DNA from: CAYXWM01 sp964468805
Lineage (GTDB): Bacteria > Bacillota > Clostridia > Lachnospirales > WRBF01
Length of the DNA stretch: 64,000 nucleotides
Assembly (NCBI GenBank): GCA_964468805.1
Contig: CAYXWM010000006.1
Coordinates: forward strand, 1-64,000
Reading direction: 5' to 3'
How positions within the stretch are numbered: the first letter of the stretch is position 1; each line of letters starts with the position of its first letter. Below are positions 49,661-59,101 of this stretch, piece by piece. A model generated the notes under the pieces. The model was not told where the DNA came from. It searched no databases and saw only the letters and a list, made by a program, of their open reading frames with translations. The position numbers and the translations under genes were made by a program.

Positions 49661-50200
49661 ATGAACAGTATTATTACTCGAAAGGCATTGATATACTCAA
49701 GCCTTTGCATAGCGTTGGCTACCATACTGTCAACGGTTAAGTTGTTTGAAATGCCCATGGGTGGCACGGTTACCGCCTGCTCAATGTTGTTTATCGCTCT
49801 GTCCGGTTATTGGTTCGGAACTTTTACCGGTGTATTGACCGGTGTATTGACCGGTGTAGTTTACGGATTTCTTCAACTTGCCTTGGGTGCCGTTGTGGTT
49901 CATCCCATACAATTGTTGTTGGATTATCCTGTAGCCTTTGGGCTGTTGGGATTAAGCGGACTTTTTAAGGATAAGTACCTTATTCCCGGTTATGTTTTGG
50001 GCGCCTGCGGTCGTTTTGCGGCAAGTGTTATTTCGGGATTTGTGTTTTTCTCCGAATATGCCGGCGATTCTCATCCCGTAATGTATTCCCTGCTATACAA
50101 TATGTCCTACATATTGCCGGAAATAATAATAACCGTTGTATTGGTATCCGTTCCAAGTTTTAAACATGTAATAAAAAAAGTTGCGTTGAGCAACCGGTAA
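49661..50200 (+). CDS. thiT: Thiamine ECF transporter S-component ThiT
   Basis: 179 residues from ATG 49661, eight bases after AAGGAGG. Six membrane segments; ThiT features MPMGGTVTACSMLFIALSGYWFG and VVHPIQLLLDYPVAFGLLGL; YxxSH-like acidic/aromatic residues in the last loops. It binds thiamine and works with the shared ECF energising module encoded elsewhere. A 12-bp repeat (ACCGGTGTATTG twice, then a partial third) codes TGVLTGVLTGV near residue 52. Confidence 0.93.
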   Translation: MNSIITRKALIYSSLCIALATILSTVKLFEMPMGGTVTACSMLFIALSGYWFGTFTGVLTGVLTGVVYGFLQLALGAVVVHPIQLLLDYPVAFGLLGLSGLFKDKYLIPGYVLGACGRFAASVISGFVFFSEYAGDSHPVMYSLLYNMSYILPEIIITVVLVSVPSFKHVIKKVALSNR

Positions 50201-50261
50201 TTTGTTAGAATACTTGATTTGTTGGGAATACTCTTAAAGGGTATGACTTGCAGATAATTTG

Positions 50262-50285
50262 AACCCCGTAGATACGGGGTTTTTG
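50262..50285 (+). terminator. Rho-independent terminator after thiT
   Basis: AACCCCGT / ACGGGGTT, AGAT loop, then TTTTGTTTT. Confidence 0.85.
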
Positions 50286-50325
50286 TTTTATATACAGCAA
50301 TTAATATTCAGCCTATACTTTGTTT

Positions 50326-50386
50326 TATACTTAATTGCAAAAGGAATATTAACAAAAGCTATTCTTCGTAAACGGTTCGCTCTTGC
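50326..50386. mobile_element. MITE family A, left half only (copy 5)
   Basis: 61 bp from TATACTTAATTGCAAAAGGA to GGTTCGCTCTTG, where similarity to the full copies stops. The right half is missing, so this is a decayed or deleted copy. Confidence 0.7.
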
Positions 50387-50489
50387 TGACTGCTTACTTT
50401 TATCAAGGACTGCCTTTTAAATCCTTTTCTTTACAATAACTCCGTTTTGATTTATGATATATCCGGCAATAACTGTAACGAGGTGAAAA

Positions 50490-52898
50490 ATGATTAGGAA
50501 TAAATCCGTATCCAAACCCATAGAACGTGTAAGTCCACACTACAGCTCCGGTCTAACCCACCAAGAAGCAAGGGAACGTATGGAAGCAGGACTGCACAAC
50601 TTACCTATAAAAAGTTTAACCCGTTCGGTTCCTCAAATAATATTTCAGAATCTTTTTACTTTGTTTAATATAATAAATGCAGTCCTTTCAGGGCTTATTA
50701 TAATGGTAGGTAGTTATAAAAACCTGCTGTTTATGGGCGTGGTAATTTCCAACACCTTAATAGGCATAATACAGGAATTGAGAGCCAAAAGAAACATAGA
50801 CAAACTTTCGATAATCACACAATCCAAAGTAACGTCTATACGCCAAGGCGATAGAATCACGCTCTCTCAAGAGCAGCTGGTTTTGGATGATATTATGTTT
50901 ATTGCCAACGGAAATCAAGTCTGTGCCGACAGTAAAGTTGTTTTTACGGAAGGTTTGGAAGTGGACGAATCTCAGCTTACCGGAGAGTCTAAACCGGTGT
51001 CCAAAACTGTCAATGACACGGTTATGTCCGGTAGTATTGTGGTTGCAGGCAGTGCTTATGTGCAAATAACGGCTGTAGGCACGGATAATTACGTTTCCAA
51101 ACTGTCCTTGGAGGCAAAGCGTGAAAAAAAGCCCACCAGCCAACTTATGCGTGCCATTAATGCCATAATCAAAACTCTTACCTTCGTTATACTTCCTTTG
51201 GGAATTGCACTTTTTGCAACTCAATTTACCAAAGGCGTAAGTTTTGAAACATCCGTTTTGGGAACAACCGCAGCTATGGTTGGTATGATACCGGAGGGCT
51301 TGGTTTTACTTACGGGAGTAGCCTTTGCCATCGGAGCAATAAATTTAGCACGAAGAAAGACATTGGTGCAGTCTTTGCCCTGTATAGAAACTCTGGCAAG
51401 AGTTGATGTACTGTGTTTGGACAAAACCGGCACTATAACTGACGGAAAACTAAACGTTACCCAATTAATCCCCATGAAAAATGCTGATGAAGATATTTCA
51501 ACTTTAATTGCCGACGTAATTCATAACCTTAACGACAATAATCCCACAGCTATAGCCTTACAAAATAAGTTTGATCAAGTTTCCGGGCGAAAGGCAGCCT
51601 TAAAAATTCCCTTTTCATCAGCGAGAAAATGGAGCGGTTGCCAATTTGAAAACGGAGACAGTTATGTAGTAGGTGCGGCAGAATTTGTGCTTGATGAGAT
51701 AGATACAGAATTAAATGAGACAATAAATCACTACTCTTCACAAGGATTCAGGGTTTTGGGTTTTGCTAAGGCAAATGGGGATTTAAACTCCTCCGAGTCA
51801 AACAACGACTTGCTGGCATTGATTATTATTTCCGACAATATCAGACCGGAAGCTCCCCATACATTCAGCTTTTTTAAAGAGCAAGGTGTAGACGTAAAGG
51901 TAATATCGGGAGACAATCCGGTTACCGTATCCAACGTGGCTGTTCGGGCAGGTTTGTCACAGGCAGGCAACTACATAGACATGTCCGCTGTAGGCGATAA
52001 TGAGCCTTACGAAAAACTGGTGGAAGAAAACACCGTGTTCGGAAGAGTTTCGCCCTTTCAAAAGCGAAAACTGGTAAAGGCTTTACAAAAAAACGGACAT
52101 ATAGTTGCCATGACCGGTGATGGGGTAAATGATGTTTTGGCATTAAAAGACGCCGATTGCAGCATAGCCATGGCAGAAGGAAGCGATGCGGCACGAAATG
52201 TATCAGACTTTGTACTGCTGAACTCGGATTTTTCCTCCATGATTAACGTGGTCAGAGAGGGCAGACGGGTTGTAAACAATATAGAACGAGTTGCGGCACT
52301 ATATTTGGTAAAAACCATTTTTTCAGTTATATTAACATTGATTTTTATATTCCTGCCTCTGGAATTTCCTTTCGAACCAATACAAATGACCCCGGCTTCC
52401 ACGCTTACCGTAGGTATACCGTCGTTCTTTTTGGCACTGAAACCCACCTACAGACGCATAAGAGGTAGATTTATTCGCGAGGTGTTAAGATTTGCCTTAC
52501 CCGGTGCTCTGTGTATAATAATCAATCTGATTCTTATTCAGATTTTTGCACCTATGCTTGGGTTGAATTATGATCAAACCTCTACCGTAAGTGCATTAAT
52601 GACCGGTGCTTTCAGTTTTATAGTTCTGTACTATGTATCAAGACCCCTTGATTTTTGGCGTAAACTTATGATAGGCTTGCTGATGGCGGCATATTTGTCG
52701 GTATTTTTGTTTTTCGGTTCCTTCTTTTCTTTAACTTCACTTTTTTCGGAAACGGCATATTTATATCTTCCGCTTATAATGGTATCACTGCCCTTATTTA
52801 GGATAATTTCTTTCCTGTGCTTAAATGTTTCCCGTAGGATTCGAAGATATCAAAGAAAAAGAGCAAAAAAGGTTTATAATCGCTCTACTAAGCAATAA
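50490..52898 (+). CDS. P-type cation ATPase (CtpE-like)
   Basis: 802 residues, ATG 50490, GAGGTG upstream. Domains: cytoplasmic N-terminus with the GLTHQEARERM cation-ATPase motif, membrane pair, A domain with LTGESKPV, core helix with MIPEGLVLLTGVAFA, phosphorylation site DKTGTIT (Asp311), hinge GDGVNDVLALKDAD, then six C-terminal membrane segments. The PEGL ion-site motif and the ~800-residue length match the CtpE group, which transports calcium or a similar cation. Substrate not provable from sequence. A family A half element is just upstream. Confidence 0.88.
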   Translation: MIRNKSVSKPIERVSPHYSSGLTHQEARERMEAGLHNLPIKSLTRSVPQIIFQNLFTLFNIINAVLSGLIIMVGSYKNLLFMGVVISNTLIGIIQELRAKRNIDKLSIITQSKVTSIRQGDRITLSQEQLVLDDIMFIANGNQVCADSKVVFTEGLEVDESQLTGESKPVSKTVNDTVMSGSIVVAGSAYVQITAVGTDNYVSKLSLEAKREKKPTSQLMRAINAIIKTLTFVILPLGIALFATQFTKGVSFETSVLGTTAAMVGMIPEGLVLLTGVAFAIGAINLARRKTLVQSLPCIETLARVDVLCLDKTGTITDGKLNVTQLIPMKNADEDISTLIADVIHNLNDNNPTAIALQNKFDQVSGRKAALKIPFSSARKWSGCQFENGDSYVVGAAEFVLDEIDTELNETINHYSSQGFRVLGFAKANGDLNSSESNNDLLALIIISDNIRPEAPHTFSFFKEQGVDVKVISGDNPVTVSNVAVRAGLSQAGNYIDMSAVGDNEPYEKLVEENTVFGRVSPFQKRKLVKALQKNGHIVAMTGDGVNDVLALKDADCSIAMAEGSDAARNVSDFVLLNSDFSSMINVVREGRRVVNNIERVAALYLVKTIFSVILTLIFIFLPLEFPFEPIQMTPASTLTVGIPSFFLALKPTYRRIRGRFIREVLRFALPGALCIIINLILIQIFAPMLGLNYDQTSTVSALMTGAFSFIVLYYVSRPLDFWRKLMIGLLMAAYLSVFLFFGSFFSLTSLFSETAYLYLPLIMVSLPLFRIISFLCLNVSRRIRRYQRKRAKKVYNRSTKQ

Positions 52899-52915
52899 AT
52901 AAACAATAAATAAAC

Positions 52916-52971
52916 AAAGCTGTAGTGTGAGAAAATTCATATACCAAATGATTTTCCCACACTACAGCTTT
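52916..52971. terminator. Bidirectional terminator between convergent genes
   Basis: Long stem AAAGCTGTAGTGTGAGAAAA and its inverse (one mismatch), 14-base loop, serving the P-type ATPase gene and the response regulator gene. Confidence 0.88.
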
Positions 52972-53881
52972 ATTTTTCTGTTAAGTGTTTTTTACACTCA
53001 AAATAAAATATAAATATAAACTTCTTAATGTTAATACTTATATCGGAAATAGCCGGCTCTATACCTTTATCCAGCTTGTTCATAACTTTTCTTATCTCTA
53101 TAAAATCAAACAGCTTATAGGCGTATTCTTGATACTTTGAATTGGTGAAGTCCTCAAGACAAAGAGAGGCATAAGTCTTGATGGAATTAAAAACAGCCCT
53201 GCGAATTCTTTGTTCAACTGCCTTGGTCTCTTTATTGATTTCTGCCTTTGTTGCAGACCGTCCTATTTTCATTTCTGCTACATATGTAAATATTTCCTTC
53301 ATTGACGGATAATCAAAATTATTTGAAGCTTGTTCCTTTTCCCTTAAGTAAGTAACCATATGAAAGAAGTCGGTTTTGGAGATGTCGGCTATAATTCCAA
53401 GCTCCGTAAGGAGAAATTCCACGGCGGACATTACACCCACATTTTTGTTTTTTTCGGGTTTAATATCATCGGTGATAATATTTAGTGATTTGCGAATACC
53501 GTTTAAGGAGTCGTGTAATTTTTTGTTTTGGGATACTTTTTGAATAATTTTAATGACTTCTATTTTATTTATGGGCTTGGTTATGTAATATTCAATGTTT
53601 AGGGAATATGCTCTTCCTACCATTTCTTTGTTTTCCACTTGAGAAAGCATAATTATTTTACCCTGAAAATCCTCCAAGCTTCGAACGGTTTCTATGCCGT
53701 CTCTGCCGGACATAAGCAAATCTATAATGAGAATATCAACATTTTTAAGGTTTAATATTTCTGAACTGACTTCCAGCCCGTCTTCTGCCATTCCCACGGT
53801 TTCTCCCAAATCAGCATCCTCTATAATTTCCTTAACCATTGAACGTACAGCGAAATCATCGTCTACTATAAAAAAACGCAA
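52970..53881 (-). CDS. Response regulator, GlnL/YcbB type
   Basis: 303 residues, ATG 53881, AAAGGAG upstream. REC domain 1-120: IVDDDF, phospho-acceptor Asp54 in ILIIDLLMSGRDG, Lys in YYITKPINK. Then a ~180-residue domain of the YcbB type with a helix-rich DNA-binding part (KAEINKETKAVEQRIRRAV). B. subtilis GlnL, with its kinase GlnK, regulates glutamine uptake. Here the kinase gene lies 24 bases upstream and the divergent gene encodes a DAACS amino/dicarboxylate symporter, so this system probably controls that symporter. Confidence 0.9.
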   Translation of the reverse strand: MRFFIVDDDFAVRSMVKEIIEDADLGETVGMAEDGLEVSSEILNLKNVDILIIDLLMSGRDGIETVRSLEDFQGKIIMLSQVENKEMVGRAYSLNIEYYITKPINKIEVIKIIQKVSQNKKLHDSLNGIRKSLNIITDDIKPEKNKNVGVMSAVEFLLTELGIIADISKTDFFHMVTYLREKEQASNNFDYPSMKEIFTYVAEMKIGRSATKAEINKETKAVEQRIRRAVFNSIKTYASLCLEDFTNSKYQEYAYKLFDFIEIRKVMNKLDKGIEPAISDISINIKKFIFIFYFECKKHLTEK

Positions 53882-53904
53882 ATCTCACAACTCCTTTCAT
53901 AAAT

Positions 53905-55209
53905 CTACACCTTAGAATCGCATAAGCTGTTTATGGGCAGGCGTATGTTAAACACCGTTTGAAGAAGACGTTCTTCGTCTGTTTTAAATTCTACGCTGCC
54001 ACCCAAATCGGTTACTATTTCTTTAACATATACCAACCCTATCCCGGTAGAAGGTCTTCCTTCTTCATCAAATTTAGTAGTGTAACCGGGAGCGAATATC
54101 AGTTCTTTTTTTGCTTCGGGTATGCCTTTACCGTTATCCGCAACGGTAATTTCCAAAAAGCCTTCTTTCTTCTCCAAAGTTATTTCTATGTAACCGACAG
54201 AATTTATTGACTCTACGGAGTTAACAACCAGGTTATTTACTATAGAAAGTAAGGTGCAGACATGCAGCTTGGGTAAATCATCCGGTATATTTAAACAGAA
54301 AATAACCTTTCTGTTTAACGAAAGGGCATATTTTTCGTTTGTAGAGGCTACTACCTGAATTATTTCGCCGGCATTCATATAATCCGTATATTGTTCTTTT
54401 GTTATTAGTTTGGACAATCCGGCGTAAATACGCTGATTGTCTTTCTTTATTTCATGAACGAGTTTTGCTATGTCCAAAAAGTTTTGGTCTACGGGTAATT
54501 TTTCTTCGGTATTGGGTTCGGAGCTGTATTTTTTGTATAAATCAAAACATTTTCGAGTGAGATGCTCGGCACTGTCCAAGGATTTTTTAACCAGTATAGC
54601 CTCCTCATACAAACCGGAAATCAAAAGGAGCAGTTGTTTGTTTTGTATTTCCTTGTGTTTGCAGATTATTCCCTTTTCTCGAAGCATGATTGCGTTATAA
54701 AAAGCCAGAGCAAAACAACTTCTGATTAAACTTATAACTAAAAGGTTAACGGAGTCTTGCAAAGAAAAAACATCACCCATCATATAAAAACGAACTATCT
54801 TTTCTATACAATTTGCTCCGAAATCGCTGAGTACCACAAACAATCCGTATGTAATAGGTGTTTCCCAATATTTTTCAGCTTTTAGCACATAATAAACCAG
54901 AACATACCCAAAATAATAAAAAAATGCCGGAAAATGCATAAGAAAAGCTGTATCTAAACCATAACCGGAAAAAACAGCTAACATTATTCTAAATATTACA
55001 ACCAAAATTCCCGCCGCCGCACCGTAAAGAAGCACATTAATCTTTCTGACAAAAAGCGAATAAAAAAGGAACAGCGTAGCTCCCAGTCCTATACGAAAAG
55101 AGTCAAAAAACGGTGTAATTTTAAACTCTCCGGTAATAGGCACAATAAGCAAAATCAGAAGGAGAATGGATAACTCCGAAAATTCATGCCTCTTAGTTTT
55201 ATCTCTCAT
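53905..55209 (-). CDS. Sensor histidine kinase, GlnK/YcbA type
   Basis: 434 residues, ATG 55209. Six N-terminal membrane segments (~1-190) with no large extracellular domain, a coiled-coil linker, the phospho-acceptor His in KLVHEIKKDNQRI (near residue 260), and an HATPase_c domain: N-box NNLVVNSVESI, G1 DNGKGIP, FAPGYTTKF, G2 GRPSTGIGL. The membrane-embedded sensor suggests it senses a membrane-borne or transporter-linked signal. Partner of the response regulator just downstream. Confidence 0.9.
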   Translation of the reverse strand: MRDKTKRHEFSELSILLLILLIVPITGEFKITPFFDSFRIGLGATLFLFYSLFVRKINVLLYGAAAGILVVIFRIMLAVFSGYGLDTAFLMHFPAFFYYFGYVLVYYVLKAEKYWETPITYGLFVVLSDFGANCIEKIVRFYMMGDVFSLQDSVNLLVISLIRSCFALAFYNAIMLREKGIICKHKEIQNKQLLLLISGLYEEAILVKKSLDSAEHLTRKCFDLYKKYSSEPNTEEKLPVDQNFLDIAKLVHEIKKDNQRIYAGLSKLITKEQYTDYMNAGEIIQVVASTNEKYALSLNRKVIFCLNIPDDLPKLHVCTLLSIVNNLVVNSVESINSVGYIEITLEKKEGFLEITVADNGKGIPEAKKELIFAPGYTTKFDEEGRPSTGIGLVYVKEIVTDLGGSVEFKTDEERLLQTVFNIRLPINSLCDSKV

Positions 55210-55450
55210 AAATGTCCTTCCAATATCTTTTTATTTTTATTATATAGTTTTTTATAGTTTTTTGTAGATGGTGTTTTATTATCTGTAAACAACTAAGTTG
55301 ATTGAAGCCCAACGTAAAGACAGTAAAGATAATAAAATCTCGCCTCATTATTAGATATTTTCACACTGAAAATCAGTAGCTAAACGTGAAATATTCCCGG
55401 AATAGTAAGTTTTCCGAGAATCAGATTTCGCATAAAAATATGTTGAATTA

Positions 55451-55493
55451 TACTGTATCCTGAAAGACGTACAGTAAAAAGATATAGTATTAT
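55451..55493 (+). promoter_or_regulatory. Candidate activator site and promoter of the symporter gene
   Basis: TACTGTA (55451-55457) and TACAGTA (55470-55476) form an inverted repeat with a 12-base centre, just before TATAGT/TATTAT (55483-55493). It lies in the spacer next to the two-component system genes and would be a suitable site for the regulator. The rest of 55210-55517 holds no other clear signal. Confidence 0.45.
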
Positions 55494-55517
55494 ACATTGC
55501 AAAAGGAGGAAAAAGCA

Positions 55518-56744
55518 ATGAAAAAACTTGGTTTAACCACAAAAATTTTCATTGGATTGTTGCTGGGTATTTTGGCAGGCGTTCTATGCTATTCAATACA
55601 GGCCGGCAGCTTTGTGGATGAATATGTGGCTCCCATAGGCACAATATTTTTAAACCTGATTAAAATGTTAATTGTACCCTTGGTATTCTCATCGTTGGTT
55701 ATCGGCGTTACAGGCCTGGGCGACATTAAAAAACTTGGCAGAATAGGTGTAAAAACAATACTTTTGTTTTTTGCGACAACTATTATAGCTGTAACCTTTG
55801 GTTTATTGCTGGGTAACGTGGTAAATATGGGAGCTGGTGTTACCATATCTCAAGCTACTGTCGTTGAAGCAAAGGAAGCACCCACACTTATCGAAAACAT
55901 AGTTGCAATATTCCCGGCAAATCCCTTGAAAGCCATGGTTGAAGCACAAATGCTGCCCATAATAGTTTTTGCCATTTTTATAGGCGTAGGCATTTTAATG
56001 GTGGGCAAAAAAGCAAAACCGGTGGAAGACGTAATCAGTGCCATAGCTGACGTTATGTATAAAATTACGGAAATCATAATGAAACTGGCTCCTATTGGGG
56101 TATTCGGCTTGATAACTCCGGTTGTTGCCAAAAACGGTCCCGAGGTTTTGGCACCCCTTTCATTATTGATTGTTGTGGCTTATGGAGCTTCCTTCTTGCA
56201 ATTAATTATTACTTATCCGATTATAGTAAAATTATTTGCGAATATGAACCCTATACATTTCTTCAAAGTTATGCTTCCCTCTGCAACTTTAGCCTTCAGT
56301 ACTTGCAGCAGCTCCGGAACTCTGCCTGTTACCCTAAAATGTACCAGAGATGAGTTGGGAGTTTCCAACAGCGTATCCAGCTTCGTTTTGCCCTTGGGTG
56401 CCACCATTCATATGGACGGAACTTCCATTTATCAGGGCGTATGTGCTTTGTTTGTGGCAAGCGTTTTGGGTGTTGAACTCAGCCTCTTGCAGCAGATTAC
56501 CATAGTCACCACCACCGTACTGGCTTCTATAGGAACGGCGGGTGTACCCGGTTCCGGTTTTATTATGCTAACCATGGTTTTAACCTCTATTGGGTTACCC
56601 CTAGAAGTAACAGGGCTAATCGTAGGCGTCGACAGAATCTTGGATATGGCAAGAACCCTTGTTAATGTTGTGGGTGATGCGGCTGTTGCCGTTGCAGTAG
56701 CCGGTATGGAAGGCGAAAAGCTTAATACGGGTAAAACTCAATAA
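55518..56744 (+). CDS. Dicarboxylate/amino acid:cation symporter (DAACS family)
   Basis: 408 residues from ATG 55518, eight bases after AAAGGAGG. Eight membrane helices plus two hairpins: SSSGTLPVTLKCTRDELGVS (HP1 motif; most members have SSAATLP), LPLGATIHMDGTSIYQGV (the M-D-G-T cation site), and SIGTAGVPGSGFIMLTMVL (HP2), then VDRILDMARTLVNVVGDA. Sodium- or proton-coupled uptake of glutamate, aspartate, cystine or a related acid. Divergent from a GlnK/GlnL-type two-component system. Confidence 0.9.
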   Translation: MKKLGLTTKIFIGLLLGILAGVLCYSIQAGSFVDEYVAPIGTIFLNLIKMLIVPLVFSSLVIGVTGLGDIKKLGRIGVKTILLFFATTIIAVTFGLLLGNVVNMGAGVTISQATVVEAKEAPTLIENIVAIFPANPLKAMVEAQMLPIIVFAIFIGVGILMVGKKAKPVEDVISAIADVMYKITEIIMKLAPIGVFGLITPVVAKNGPEVLAPLSLLIVVAYGASFLQLIITYPIIVKLFANMNPIHFFKVMLPSATLAFSTCSSSGTLPVTLKCTRDELGVSNSVSSFVLPLGATIHMDGTSIYQGVCALFVASVLGVELSLLQQITIVTTTVLASIGTAGVPGSGFIMLTMVLTSIGLPLEVTGLIVGVDRILDMARTLVNVVGDAAVAVAVAGMEGEKLNTGKTQ

Positions 56745-56792
56745 TAGTTAATTTACTAATAGAAACTTCATGTTATTTTACCTCATATATAG

Positions 56793-56830
56793 AAAACACT
56801 CTGTTATTTGTCCGTAACAGAGTGTTTTTT
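56793..56830 (+). terminator. Rho-independent terminator
   Basis: AAAACACTCTGTTA / TAACAGAGTGTTTT with an 8-base loop and T-run. Confidence 0.88.
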
Positions 56831-56958
56831 ATTCCCCAAATTTTTAATTATTCTCAAGACTTTTTATTGCATTTCAACAGAATTTACATTTATAATAGAT
56901 TATTACAAAATTATCAAGGTTTCGGATTTAATATAAACTAAAGATAAGGAGAATGAAA

Positions 56959-57996
56959 TTGAGAATAAAAGAGTACCCTTTCGGAATTACAAAAAGCGGC
57001 GAAAAAGTAAAGGCATTTGAATTGGAAAACAATAACGGTATGAAGGTAACTATTTTAAATTACGGATGCACAATTACCAAAATCGAAATCCCGGATAAGG
57101 CCGGAAAGTTAACAGACGTATGCCTTGGCTATAATACCATAGAAGAATACGAGGAAAAAGACGGTTATTTGGGTGCTGTGGTGGGCAGATACGCAAACCG
57201 CATACGCAACGGAGAATTCGAGCTTAACGGCAATAAATATACCTTGGCTGTAAATAACGGTCCCAATCATTTGCATGGGGGCTTAAAAGGTTTTGACAAA
57301 TATATTTGGAGACATTCCGTAACAGAAGTAGGTTTGCAATTTAACAGAACCTCCGTTGATACAGAAGAAGGCTATCCGGGTAATTTGGATGTTGCGGTAA
57401 CGTACAATTTAAGTGACGAAAATGAGCTTTACATAATTTATAAAGCTGTTTGTGACCAAGATACGCCCATTAATTTAACCAATCACGCTTACTTTAATTT
57501 GGACGGAGAGCAATCGGGAGATATATTGGGTCACAGCATACAAATTTTCGGCGGCAATTTCTTGGAAAGCGACGAAAATTGTCTGCCTACCGGCAAAATT
57601 CTTTCCGTGGAAGATACGGCTTTTGATTTCAGGGAGAGTAAAAAAATAGGGCTTGATATAGGAAAAGACGAAGTTCAGTTGATTAACGGTAAAGGATACG
57701 ACCATAACTGGATTTTGGACAGCGAAAGCTATCTTAAAAAAGCAGCTGTATTAAAAGGCGAAAAAACCGAAATTCAAATGACCGTGTATACTACCCAACC
57801 GGGTATGCAATTTTACAGCGGCAATTTTTTAACCGAAAGAAAGGGAAAACAGGGCAATTATCAAAAACGCAGCGGTCTTTGTTTGGAAACACAGCATTTT
57901 CCCGACTCCGTGAGAAATAAACATTTTCCCGATGTTATTATAAAAAAGGGAGATATGTATAACCAAACCACGGTATACAAATTTGATACCAATTAA
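56959..57996 (+). CDS. galM: Aldose 1-epimerase
   Basis: 345 residues from TTG 56959, seven bases after AAGGAG; ATG 56953 lies only one base from that site. Galactose mutarotase fold: NYGCTITKIEIPD, GAVVGRYANRI, NGPNHLHGGLKGFDK with the catalytic His, NLTNHAYFNLDGE with the second His, DHNWIL, and LCLETQHFPDSV with the catalytic Glu. Interconverts alpha and beta anomers of aldoses. Monocistronic and not linked to the sugar locus at the left. Confidence 0.93.
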   Translation: MRIKEYPFGITKSGEKVKAFELENNNGMKVTILNYGCTITKIEIPDKAGKLTDVCLGYNTIEEYEEKDGYLGAVVGRYANRIRNGEFELNGNKYTLAVNNGPNHLHGGLKGFDKYIWRHSVTEVGLQFNRTSVDTEEGYPGNLDVAVTYNLSDENELYIIYKAVCDQDTPINLTNHAYFNLDGEQSGDILGHSIQIFGGNFLESDENCLPTGKILSVEDTAFDFRESKKIGLDIGKDEVQLINGKGYDHNWILDSESYLKKAAVLKGEKTEIQMTVYTTQPGMQFYSGNFLTERKGKQGNYQKRSGLCLETQHFPDSVRNKHFPDVIIKKGDMYNQTTVYKFDTN

Positions 57997-58021
57997 AAGG
58001 TATTAGACCAATTAGAAATAT

Positions 58022-58065
58022 AAAAGGAGTAGAAAACCTTGTTATACGGTGTCTGCTCCTTTTTT
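58022..58065 (+). terminator. Rho-independent terminator after galM
   Basis: AAAAGGAG / CTCCTTTT with an AGA/TCT extension, long loop and six T residues. Confidence 0.7.
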
Positions 58066-58122
58066 ATATCCTTTAATGATTAAAAATTAAAAAACAATCA
58101 GTATTTTCTTTTAAAATCTAAT

Positions 58123-59082
58123 CTACTGTAAATATTCCAACTGTAATCTTAAATTATTTTCGTGCTCTTCTCTGGTCGTACTTATCTGCTCCAAAACAAG
58201 ATACTCCGGCGATATTTTTTCAATAATCTTATAGATATTTTTATTGGTAAAGGGTTGGTGTGAATCAATTTTAAAGATATGTTCCAGCACACTTCCGTAA
58301 CGTAATTCATGACTTAATTGTCCGGAATTCCAACTCGTTTTAAGCCCTTGGGAATATTCTCCGCTTAAAGTTTGGTGCATATGTATTCCTTTAATTAAGG
58401 ATAAATCTTCATATTCATTAAGTACCCCTAAGATATAGTCCACACCTTCATCAAGAGTCCTCAAGCTTGTATTGGTATGAAGGAGATGTCCTATATCCAA
58501 CATAATCCCTTTATTTTTGTAGTTTATCCCGTTTAACAGTCGGCGGATTAAAGCCGGGTTTACCATGGTCAGTCCGCAATACCATAGGTTTTCGAATAAA
58601 AGCAGGGGTTCGCCTTTAATACTTTCCGAAATTTCATTTACAAGTTCGATAACGGAGTCTACCACGTCTTCGTCAGAGTAGTGGAATTCTTTTTTTACAA
58701 ATTCGGCTATGCCGCATTCGGAAACATGAAATACCAGGTATTCAGGCGAAAATTTGGCGGCACTTTGAAGATTATTTTTATAAAAATCTATGAGGGATTC
58801 CCTTGTTGTTCCGCCGTATATTTTAGTGACAGTATCCCAATTATCAAATTCTTGAAGCAATCTGTTTTGATCGCCTTTCCATAAATCAACCCAGGAGGTA
58901 AAATATCTCAAATGTACCCCGATTACGTCCTCCGGTTGAATTATACCCTTTTCATCTTCTCCGTATTGCAAAAGTTCCAAGCCGTCAAGTCTAAGCCCCT
59001 TATAAAAGTCTTTCAGATCGGCGTTATCCCTATATCTTTGCGTATCATAGGAACTTGTAGTCATATTCATTATCAATTTCAC
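58123..59082 (-). CDS. Xylose-isomerase-like TIM-barrel protein of the cobalamin operon
   Basis: 319 residues, ATG 59082. Resembles the AP-endonuclease-2/xylose isomerase-like TIM barrel family: LRLDGLELLQYGEDE, EYLVFHVSECG, PLLLFENLWYCGLTMVNP, KGIMLDIGHLLHTNTSL with metal-ligand-type Asp/His, KGIHMHQTLSGEY, and YLVLEQIS with the final Glu. Metal-dependent isomerase, epimerase or lyase chemistry is likely. It is last in the cobalamin operon, 20 bases after the DPH6-like gene; its link to cobamide metabolism is unknown. Confidence 0.78.
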   Translation of the reverse strand: MKLIMNMTTSSYDTQRYRDNADLKDFYKGLRLDGLELLQYGEDEKGIIQPEDVIGVHLRYFTSWVDLWKGDQNRLLQEFDNWDTVTKIYGGTTRESLIDFYKNNLQSAAKFSPEYLVFHVSECGIAEFVKKEFHYSDEDVVDSVIELVNEISESIKGEPLLLFENLWYCGLTMVNPALIRRLLNGINYKNKGIMLDIGHLLHTNTSLRTLDEGVDYILGVLNEYEDLSLIKGIHMHQTLSGEYSQGLKTSWNSGQLSHELRYGSVLEHIFKIDSHQPFTNKNIYKIIEKISPEYLVLEQISTTREEHENNLRLQLEYLQ

Positions 59083-59101
59083 GAGCGACCCCTCCGGCGA
59101 C

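Noticed and set aside
53694..53915. Plus-strand open frames over the two-component genes
   Set aside because: Fully antisense to clear REC and kinase coding sequence, without ribosome sites.
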